Of a stretch of DNA of 64,000 nt, positions 35,396 to 42,220 are shown piece by piece (position 1 is the stretch's first letter; each line of letters opens with the position of its first letter). Source of the stretch: CBDCLY01 sp965218715 (GTDB lineage Bacteria; Bacteroidota; Bacteroidia; Flavobacteriales_E; Vicingaceae); contig CBDCLY010000029.1 of assembly GCA_965218715.1 (NCBI GenBank), positions 1 to 64,000 on the forward strand. Direction: 5' to 3'. Under the pieces are notes generated by a model that was not told the DNA's origin, did no database searches, and saw only the letters and a program-made list of their open reading frames with translations. The translations under genes were made by a program, and so were the position numbers.

Positions 35396-36550
35396 ATTGC
35401 CTTCTAAATTAAGAGAATCCAAAGGACTATCAAAAGAGCCAAGATGCTTACTAGACACCTGTGCATAAATTGTAGTGGTTTTGGGGTCACTATGACCCAA
35501 TAACACCTGCAGAGTCCTTAAATCCATCCCTGCTTCAAGCATATGAGTGGCGTAGCTATGACGAAACATATGTGTTGAAACGTTCTGAATAATTCCAGCT
35601 CTTTTAGCGGCACGTTTAATAAGTAAGGACAGGCTTACAGGACTATACATTCCTCCTTGCTGACCTTCAAATAAATAAGAAGTTGGCCGATACTCTTTGA
35701 AATACTTTCTTAAATAATGCAATGCTGTTTTACTCAAAGTGGCCATGCGGTCTTTGTTATTTTTTGCATTTCTAATGTGAATCATCATGCGTTTACTATT
35801 AATGTCTTTTGGCATTAGGTTCAATACTTCACTGCGCCTCAATCCTCCACCATACATGATACACACCATTGCTTTGTGCTTGATGTTTTGGATGTTATTA
35901 ATGATTAAAGCGATTTCTTCTTTCGATAATACCTTTGGTAATTTTTTGGCCTTAATGGGGCGTTCAATGTGATAATATTGTTGGGGCATGCCCAAAACAA
36001 CTTCATAATAAAACTTAATGGCATTGATTGCTAAATTCACAGTGCTGCGTGAAAGCCCTTGCTGATTTAAGACTAGCAAGTATTGGCGTATTTCTACCTC
36101 AGTTATTTCATTCAATTCAAGACTAGGGTAGTGGTTGATAAATTTTTCAAATGCATTGATGTAAATTTTAGCCGTATTCATAGAATAATTTCGAATTTCG
36201 AGTTTGTCATACATTTCAATTGGACAAAATCGAAATCCTTTATGATTTTTTCGTTTTCTATACCACGATAAATCACAATTCTCACTTTGTTTGCCTTTTC
36301 CGTGATGAAAGAATTGTTGTCCATTGATCCACGCAACTCCTCGAAACGTTTCAAAGAGTTTTTGAATGTTCTCTTTATTATTAGGTAAAAGATGAATTTC
36401 TGCTTCCTTATCTCTGAAAATGCCTTCGATGGATCGGATGAGTGTATTGAGTACTTTATTGGGTTTAAAATCTACCCCAATGTGTTTTTGGCCATGGTGC
36501 ATTAAATGACGCAGGTGAATTTGATACATATGATTGCTTTGGTAAAACAA
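35393..36550 (-). CDS. Tyrosine recombinase of the cassette array
   Basis: 385 residues. The catalytic domain has R238 (GGGLRRSEVLNL), Lys in NAKNNKDR (263-266), H327-x-x-R330 (STHMFRHSYATHM), H353 (LLGHSDPKTT) and the nucleophile Y362 (TTIYAQV), the complete tyrosine-recombinase set. The core-binding SAM-like domain covers about 115-200. The ~100-residue N-terminal extension is unusual for IntI (about 320-340 aa) but known in Bacteroidota recombinases. The IntI-specific insertion between the Lys and HxxR is absent, yet the tail FDSPLDSLN resembles the IntI SPLD tail. An in-frame Met exists at 36529. Confidence 0.9.
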   Translation of the reverse strand: MFYQSNHMYQIHLRHLMHHGQKHIGVDFKPNKVLNTLIRSIEGIFRDKEAEIHLLPNNKENIQKLFETFRGVAWINGQQFFHHGKGKQSENCDLSWYRKRKNHKGFRFCPIEMYDKLEIRNYSMNTAKIYINAFEKFINHYPSLELNEITEVEIRQYLLVLNQQGLSRSTVNLAINAIKFYYEVVLGMPQQYYHIERPIKAKKLPKVLSKEEIALIINNIQNIKHKAMVCIMYGGGLRRSEVLNLMPKDINSKRMMIHIRNAKNNKDRMATLSKTALHYLRKYFKEYRPTSYLFEGQQGGMYSPVSLSLLIKRAAKRAGIIQNVSTHMFRHSYATHMLEAGMDLRTLQVLLGHSDPKTTTIYAQVSSKHLGSFDSPLDSLNLEGN

Positions 36551-36587
36551 GCATAGTGAAAAAAATCTATAATAAAATGGACAAAAA

Positions 36588-36959
36588 ACAGAAAAGCCGC
36601 TCCAAATTGGAACGGCTTATATCTGTAGCGAGAGGCGGGATTCCCGCCCGACTGAATGGCTTCAGCCGTTCGGGCGGGGAACCAGCCGACCTAATCGGTT
36701 ACATTTGTCTTAATCCATCTTCTACCTGCAGCAGTCTTAAAATATCGCTCACGATCTAAAGCAGCTGCTCTAGTATCAAAAGCCTCTGAATAAATTATTT
36801 CCCAAGGAATTCCATGTTTGGTGGATTTGTGTTTTACCCGCATTGTGACTCTTTAACCTTTCCTGTAAATCAGAGGTTTGCCCTTTATAGAGTTTACCGT
36901 TCTTGTTGCTTCTTAAAATATAGGTGTAGTACATGATCATTGGTTTTGGTTTATTTAAA
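36588..36959. repeat. tRNA-Met-derived GIY-YIG repeat unit 1
   Basis: 372 bp, tandem with unit 2 (36960-37330). Contains the tRNA terminator hairpin, the 3' end of tRNA-Met with a 36-bp palindrome inserted in its T arm (CCCGCCCGA...TCGGGCGGG), and a GIY-YIG ORF. Confidence 0.85.
36691..36940 (-). pseudogene. GIY-YIG nuclease-like ORF, copy 1, frameshifted
   Basis: Same gene as 37063-37311 but with one extra T in GGATTTGTG (36826-36828) that breaks the frame; 250 instead of 249 nt. The rest is almost identical. Confidence 0.75.
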
Positions 36960-37330
36960 ACAGAAAAGCCGCTCCAAATTGGAACGGCTTATATCTGTAG
37001 CGAGAGGCGGGATTCCCGCCCGACTGAATGGCTTCAGCCGTTCGGGCGGGGAACCAGCCGACCTATTCGATTACATTTGTCTTAATCCATCTTCTACCTG
37101 CAGCAGTCTTAAAATATCGCTCACGATCTAAAGCAGCTGCTCTAGTATCAAAAGCCTCTGAATAAATTATTTCCCAAGGAATTCCATGTTTGGTGGATTG
37201 TGTTTTACCCGCATTGTGACTCTTTAACCTTTCCTGTAAATCAGAGGTTTGCCCTTTATAGAGTTTACCGTTCTTGTTGCTTCTTAAAATATAGGTGTAG
37301 TACATGATCATTGGTTTTGGTTTATTTAAA
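36960..37330. repeat. tRNA-Met-derived GIY-YIG repeat unit 2
   Basis: 371 bp, same content as unit 1 with an intact ORF. Its right end joins the genuine tRNA-Met terminator, so the tRNA is the third, complete member of the series. Confidence 0.85.
37063..37311 (-). CDS. GIY-YIG nuclease-like small protein
   Basis: 82 residues: YYTYIL and LYKGQTSDLQERLKSHN are the GIY and YIG (here YKG) elements with the catalytic Arg, and ALDRERYFKTAAGRRWIK holds the Glu, as in the UPF0213/YhbQ-like short GIY-YIG family. Its last codons run into the tRNA-like fragment (GGTCGGC). Such ORFs are often found beside tRNA genes in Bacteroidota. Possibly the nuclease of a small mobile element. Confidence 0.75.
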   Translation of the reverse strand: MIMYYTYILRSNKNGKLYKGQTSDLQERLKSHNAGKTQSTKHGIPWEIIYSEAFDTRAAALDRERYFKTAAGRRWIKTNVIE

Positions 37331-37336
37331 ACAGAA

Positions 37337-37361
37337 AAGCCGCTCCAAATTGGAACGGCTT
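37337..37361. terminator. tRNA-Met terminator hairpin
   Basis: AAGCCGTTCC/GGAGCGGCTT stem on the minus strand followed by TTCTGTTTT; lies a few nt after the tRNA 3' end. The same hairpin is repeated in both GIY-YIG units. Confidence 0.75.
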
Positions 37362-37368
37362 ATATCTG

Positions 37369-37442
37369 TAGCGAGAGGCGGGATTGAACCGCCGACCTCC
37401 GGGTTATGAATCCGACGCTCTAACCACCTGAGCTACCTCGCC
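37369..37442 (-). tRNA. tRNA-Met (anticodon CAU)
   Basis: A 74-nt cloverleaf without encoded CCA: acceptor GGCGAGG with TCTCGCT (two G-U pairs), D arm AGCTCAGGTGGTTAGAGC, anticodon loop TTCATAA giving CAU, T arm GGCGG-TTCAATC-CCGCC. CAU can be elongator Met, initiator or lysidine-modified Ile; the A-U/G-U opening of the acceptor is not initiator-like. It follows rplT by ~35 nt. Confidence 0.93.
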
Positions 37443-37477
37443 AAAGGTGCCCTAAGAAAAGGGCTAGGTTAGAAGGT

Positions 37478-37822
37478 CTACTTCACAGCTTTAACAATAG
37501 CAGCAAATGCTGCAGCATCATTCATGGCTAAGTCAGCCAATACCTTACGGTTCAATTGGATGTCTTTCTTAACAATTAATCCCATGAATTGAGAGTAGGA
37601 TAAACCATGTTCTCTTGCTCCAGCATTGATACGCTGAATCCATAAGGCTCTGAAGTTTCTCTTTTTTAATTTTCTGCCAGTGTATGCATATACACCTGCT
37701 TTATCTACCGCATTTTTTGCTACGGTATGTACATTTTTTCTTCTTCCGAAGTATCCTTTCGTTTGCTTGAGGACCTTCTTTCTTCTCGCTTTTGCAGCGA
37801 CACTGTTTACTGATCTAGGCAT
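37478..37822 (-). CDS. rplT: 50S ribosomal protein L20
   Basis: 114 residues: [51 protein letters not shown], all classical L20 signatures at the expected length. L20 binds 23S rRNA early in large subunit assembly. Last gene of the thrS-infC-rpmI-rplT order, 92 nt after rpmI. Confidence 0.98.
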   Translation of the reverse strand: MPRSVNSVAAKARRKKVLKQTKGYFGRRKNVHTVAKNAVDKAGVYAYTGRKLKKRNFRALWIQRINAGAREHGLSYSQFMGLIVKKDIQLNRKVLADLAMNDAAAFAAIVKAVK

Positions 37823-37914
37823 TTCTTTTTTCGTTTTTTAAATAGTCGCGGTATTGCTACACTTTTAGGGCGAATATTCGGGTTATTTGATAATTGACGA
37901 TAACCTGGTGGTCT

Positions 37915-38112
37915 CTACTTCATGCACAATTGCAACTTGATATTTGACTCGTCTGCTTTGCTAACCAAAGTAGATTGTGTCAAATTTCGCTTTTGCTTTG
38001 TTGTTTTCTTAGTCAAAATGTGACTTTTGAAAGCGTGCTTTCTTTTGATCTTACCAGATCCAGTTAGCTTGAATCGCTTCTTAGCACTGGATGTAGTTTT
38101 CATTTTAGGCAT
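37915..38112 (-). CDS. rpmI: 50S ribosomal protein L35
   Basis: 65 residues, [27 protein letters not shown] and [15 protein letters not shown] are the L35 pattern. Lies between infC and rplT as in nearly all bacteria. Confidence 0.98.
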   Translation of the reverse strand: MPKMKTTSSAKKRFKLTGSGKIKRKHAFKSHILTKKTTKQKRNLTQSTLVSKADESNIKLQLCMK

Positions 38113-38145
38113 TCTGCTGTTTTTAACTATTATTAATTGATTTAT

Positions 38146-38694
38146 TTACTTTCCTTTCTTTGGAGCAATCATCATGATCATTCGCTTTCCTTCCATCTTT
38201 GGCATCGATTCTACCGTGGCCACTTCTTCTAATGATTGTGCTAACTTCAATAACAAAATTTGTCCTTTGTCTTTAAACAAAATTGATCTTCCCTTAAAAA
38301 ATACATAGGCTTTCACCTTAGCACCCTCTGCAATGAACTTCTCTGCATGTTTCAACTTGAATTCGAAATCATGGTCGTCTGTGTTTGGGCCGAATCGAAT
38401 TTCTTTTACAACCACTTTCTGGGCCTTCGATTTTATCTCTTTTTGACGTTTTTTCTGCTCGTATAAGAACTTCTTATAATCGATGATCTTACATACTGGC
38501 GGGTCAGCATTAGGCGAAATCTCAACTAAATCTAATTGTTGATCCTCAGCCATTTGTCTTGCCTGTGCAATGGAGTATACTCCTTGTTCAATACCAGTGC
38601 CTACTACGCGAACTTCTTGTGCATCAATCTTATGATTGACTTTGTGAAGGTCTTCTTTACGTACAAATCTTTTCGGGCGTTGATGTCTAGCTAT
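38146..38694 (-). CDS. infC: Translation initiation factor IF-3, non-AUG start
   Basis: 182 residues if the start is the ATA at 38694: [20 protein letters not shown] ... [18 protein letters not shown], then the conserved linker and C-domain ([27 protein letters not shown] ... [11 protein letters not shown]). No ATG or GTG fits the N-domain; the first ATG (38553) would remove it. An AGGAGG lies 8 nt before the ATA. Bacterial infC often uses a rare start (AUU in E. coli) so that IF-3 represses its own translation; the rare AUA start, if read correctly, is consistent with that. Confidence 0.93.
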   Translation of the reverse strand: MARHQRPKRFVRKEDLHKVNHKIDAQEVRVVGTGIEQGVYSIAQARQMAEDQQLDLVEISPNADPPVCKIIDYKKFLYEQKKRQKEIKSKAQKVVVKEIRFGPNTDDHDFEFKLKHAEKFIAEGAKVKAYVFFKGRSILFKDKGQILLLKLAQSLEEVATVESMPKMEGKRMIMMIAPKKGK

Positions 38695-38720
38695 TTTTCT
38701 GTCCTCCTGATTATTTTACT

Positions 38721-40650
38721 CTAATTTATTTTTACTTCTTTTTGAAAAAATGCTATAAATTCTTCCGTTTTCATGCTGCCTAAATCACCTTCTCCGTGTT
38801 TTCTGACTGCAACTTCATCATTTTCTAACTCTTTTTCACCGATAATCAACATGAATGGAACCTTAGATACTTCTGCGTCTCGTATCTTTTTTCCAACTTT
38901 TTCATTCCTGTCGTCAACGAATCCGCGAATATCGGAATTATTTAGCAGTTTTAAGATGTCGCGGCAACTTTCATTGTATTTTTCGCTCAAAGGCAAAATT
39001 GCTAGCTGAGTCGGACTCAACCAAAGGGGGAAATTTCCTCCACAATGTTCGATCAAAACGGCTACAAATCTTTCCAATGATCCAAAAGGAGCTCGGTGAA
39101 TCATAACTGGTCGATGACGTTGATCATCACTGCCAATGTATTCCAATTCAAAACGTTCTGGCAAATTGTAATCCACTTGTATGGTTCCCAATTGCCATTT
39201 TCTGCCAAGAGCATCTTTTACCATAAAATCTAGTTTAGGGCCATAAAATGCCGCTTCACCATATTCTATTACCGTGCTTAATTCTTTTTCAGCTGAAGCT
39301 TCAATTATTGCTTGCTCTGCTTTCTCCCCAATTTTCATCAGAACCAATGTATTTAGTTCGATCTTCTTTGTCTCTCAATGAAATTTGAGCTGTAAATTCT
39401 TTAAAATCCAATGCTTTAAAAACATACAAGACCAAATCTATTACTTTTTTGAATTCGTCTTTTACTTGCTCTGGACTACAAAACAAATGGGCATCATCTT
39501 GAGTAAAACCCCTTACTCTTGTTAATCCATGCAACTCTCCACTTTGTTCATAACGATACACTGTTCCAAATTCTGCAAAGCGAACAGGCAAATCTCGGTA
39601 GGAGCGCGGTTGCGATTTGTAAATTTCACAATGATGCGGACAATTCATTGGCTTCAACAAAAATTCCTCGTCTTCGCTTGGAGTTTTAATCGGTTGGAAA
39701 GAATCTTCTCCATATTTTTCATAATGACCAGAGGTCACATATAGACTTTTAGAACCAATGTGTGGCGTGATTACTGGCTCATATCCAGCCTCCAATTGTG
39801 CTTTACGCATGAAATTCTCTAAACGCTCTCTTAATAGTGCACCTTTTGGCAACCACAACGGAAGTCCTTGGCCAACTTTCTGACTAAAAGTAAACAGTCC
39901 CAATTCCTTGCCTAATTTTCTATGATCTCTCTTTTTAGCTTCTTCTAAAAGGTGAAGGTATTCGGTAAGCTCTTTTTGCTTCATGAAGCTAACTCCATAA
40001 ATTCTTGTGAGTTGCTTGTTCTTCTCATCTCCACGCCAATATGCGCCCGCAACGTTTAAGAGTTTTATGGCTTTAATGAAACCAGTGTGAGGAATGTGTG
40101 GTCCTCTGCATAAATCAGTGAAATTTCCTTGGGTATAAAAGGTGATGCTGCCATCCTCTAATCCGTCTAATAAATCCAGCTTGTATTCATCATCTTTATC
40201 TTTAAAATAGGAGAGGGCATCTGCTTTTGAGATCTCCTTTCTTTCGAAGCTGTTTTTCTGTCTAGCCAATTCCAGCATCTTTTGCTCTACCTTAGGAAGA
40301 TCTTCTGAAGAAATTACTGTTTCTCCAGCATCAACATCGTAATAAAACCCATTTTCTATGGGTGGTCCAATGCCTAATTTGATTCCTGGGTATAGTTCTT
40401 CTAAAGCTTCAGCCATCAGGTGGGCAGAGGAATGCCAAAATGTGTTTTTTCCTTCATCGTCGTTCCAAGTTAACAATTGAAGACTTGCGTCTTGTTCAAT
40501 AGGGCGGAAGGCATCTTGCACTTCGCCATTGACCTTTGCCGATAAGACATTTCTAGCCAATCCTTCGCTAATGTCTTTGGCAATGTCTAAAGCCGTTACG
40601 CCAGCTGGATGCTGCTTTACGGTGCCGTCTGGAAGAGTAATGTTAATCAT
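38721..40650 (-). CDS. thrS: Threonine--tRNA ligase, one frameshift
   Basis: About 642 residues when joined: TGS domain, editing domain ([14 protein letters not shown]), and class II core ([57 protein letters not shown]). The frame is broken by an extra C in the C4 run at 39326-39329: [11 protein letters not shown] with stop, versus [14 protein letters not shown] in the correct frame. ThrRS is essential, so this is very likely a sequence error. It charges tRNA-Thr and edits Ser-tRNA-Thr. Starts the operon thrS-infC-rpmI-rplT. Confidence 0.95.
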
Positions 40651-40695
40651 GAAAGAAATTTTTGCAAAAATAGTAGGATGGATGGGATATCAAAC

Positions 40696-40724
40696 AAAAA
40701 AGGGCAGCAAATGCTACCCTTTTT
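40696..40724. terminator. Intrinsic terminator
   Basis: AAAAAGGGTAGC / GCTGCCCTTTTT stem with loop ATTT on the minus strand, between the lipoprotein gene ending at 40744 and the thrS start at 40650; a terminator for the former. Confidence 0.8.
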
Positions 40725-40743
40725 AAAAATTATTTAAAAGAGC

Positions 40744-41616
40744 TTATCCGCCAATTACTTGGGTTCGTAAAGCTTCAATATCTGTTTTCAATTGTGTTAA
40801 TTCTTCTTCTGTCAATCGCATGTGATCAATATCTACTTCATCCATGTCTAAAGCTTTAACACTCTCGAACTCATTGAATTCTGCCTGAATCTTAGTTAGA
40901 CCTTCAACCATAAAAGCTAAATCTAAACTTTCATCATCTTGCGCTCTTAAGGCCAAGATCAAATTATCTAGAATGCCCATTTGCTCAATTAAACGAGCAG
41001 AAATGTGCTCATTGGCAGTAGAACTATTTGCTCCCAAATGCATTCCTTCTAACCATGCTCCAGAAAAGAAAACGGCCTCTTTAGATTGGTCAGCATTTTC
41101 TTCTAAATACTGATCTGTTCTTCTTTTTACAGTAGTTAAGATGTATAAGATCGTATCTTGGTTGTCAATGTTGCGCTCAAAGCTTTCTATCAATTCGCTT
41201 CCACCAAATATGCCTGGCATGCCAATTTCGTCTGAAAGTGTTTTTACAGCATTTAAATAATCAATTGACATTTGTTGTTGATCATTTAAAACTGCATAGG
41301 CTAAATCTGCAGAATAAACTCCAAAGTTTAAAAACTTAGCCGTTTTAGTAACATAGTTCGATTGATTTTCTACTGGGTTGATCAATTCGCTTTCAAATTC
41401 TAAACCAGCATTACTGAATATGGCTGCAATTTGAATAGGAGAGGGAAGCATAAACGACATGTCTTCATCGTCCATAGATTCGCTTTCGATGTCTTCTACA
41501 GCAACTTCTTCAGTAGTTTCTTCAGAGTCATCAGTTTTTGGTGCTTCTGCACAAGCCCAGATTCCGGCCATTAAAAAGGCGCTAAGTACTGGTACTATTA
41601 ATTGATTCTTTTTCAT
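40744..41616 (-). CDS. Acidic lipoprotein of unknown function
   Basis: 290 residues with lipobox leader (LSAFLMAGIWACAEAP), a Glu/Asp-rich linker (ESESMDDEDMSF), and an all-helical body (FSNAGLEFESELIN, FGVYSADLAYAVLN, EGMHLGANSS). Conserved hypothetical type in Bacteroidota; no function known. Confidence 0.65.
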   Translation of the reverse strand: MKKNQLIVPVLSAFLMAGIWACAEAPKTDDSEETTEEVAVEDIESESMDDEDMSFMLPSPIQIAAIFSNAGLEFESELINPVENQSNYVTKTAKFLNFGVYSADLAYAVLNDQQQMSIDYLNAVKTLSDEIGMPGIFGGSELIESFERNIDNQDTILYILTTVKRRTDQYLEENADQSKEAVFFSGAWLEGMHLGANSSTANEHISARLIEQMGILDNLILALRAQDDESLDLAFMVEGLTKIQAEFNEFESVKALDMDEVDIDHMRLTEEELTQLKTDIEALRTQVIGG

Positions 41617-41639
41617 AAATCCCTAGGATTAATTTGAGT

Positions 41640-42146
41640 TTATTCTTCTGTAATTTCTTCTTCAGTTTCCTCTTTTGCTTTCACAAAAGTCAATTGGTAT
41701 CCCAATACAAATACTAAACAAGCGGTTTTCTTTTCACCTTTTGCTGTTGGAATAAGATAATTGACATACATCTTCTTTGATTTCTTTGGCTCAAATGAAA
41801 CCAATGTTTCAGAATTACCATCGGTAGTGAATAGAGCAGTTCTTCCTGAATGGGTTTTGTCTTTGTCGTAAACCTCAACAATAACATCTTTTGGCAAATT
41901 GGCCTTGTTAAAAACCATGCGGTACTTTTCTCCCTTAAATAAAGGAACAGCAATTTCTTTTCGCTGAACTCTATAATCGTAAGCAATGGTGCTCACTTTA
42001 GAAGAGGAGTAATAAAATGGATCCAATTTAGCAATACCTTCCTTCTTTAAGGCCTTAGAATCACAGGTGTTTTCTCCAGATGGAACAAATGCACTTGCCA
42101 CTACAAAGATTGCAAGAAGTACGGGTAGAATAATTAACTTTTTCAT
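41640..42146 (-). CDS. Secreted protein of unknown function
   Basis: 168 residues with signal (LIILPVLLAIFVVASAFVP). Beta-rich body containing VPLFKGEKYRMVFNKANLPKDVIVEVYDKDK, like a small jelly-roll. 23 nt from the lipoprotein gene downstream; probably one operon. Confidence 0.6.
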   Translation of the reverse strand: MKKLIILPVLLAIFVVASAFVPSGENTCDSKALKKEGIAKLDPFYYSSSKVSTIAYDYRVQRKEIAVPLFKGEKYRMVFNKANLPKDVIVEVYDKDKTHSGRTALFTTDGNSETLVSFEPKKSKKMYVNYLIPTAKGEKKTACLVFVLGYQLTFVKAKEETEEEITEE

Positions 42147-42220
42147 ACGATTAAGCAGATTTGGGCGCTAAGATAATAAATAGTTTAATTGAATAGGAAA
42201 TACAAGGGCTCGAATTAAAA

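Larger units (their letters stand above)
21610..36550 (-). mobile_element. Integron-like gene cassette array with its tyrosine recombinase
   Basis: A 13.7-kb run of 19 cassettes (21610-35346), all coding on the minus strand, sits directly behind a co-oriented tyrosine recombinase. Each cassette reads GTTNNNNNN-gene-NNNNNNAAC-folded site, where the two N6 stretches are complementary and cassette-specific, e.g. GTTGTATGC/GCATACAAC around 23222-23596 and GTTACCTGC/GCAGGTAAC around 26115-26852. Folded sites obey AAC-N5-helix...helix-N3-GTT on the plus strand. This is the architecture of integron cassettes (TTRRRY-ORF-RYYYAAC-attC-G), but only AAC/GTT is conserved and the recombinase is not a canonical IntI. 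Twelve cassettes carry or carried genes, and seven are copies of one ORF-less cassette. Confidence 0.85.

Noticed and set aside
21610..36550. A transposon or prophage instead of an integron-like array
   Set aside because: No DDE transposase, no structural phage gene, no terminal inverted repeats of the whole block; only a single tyrosine recombinase and many internal sites.
36556..37131. Plus-strand ORFs of 63-67 residues sharing a C-terminal half
   Set aside because: They are the antisense reading of the tandem GIY-YIG/tRNA units, ending identically only because the units are duplicated.
38721..40650. Programmed frameshift in thrS
   Set aside because: The break is an extra base in a C4 run without slippery-site or stimulatory structure I can see, and other genes show the same kind of 1-nt break.
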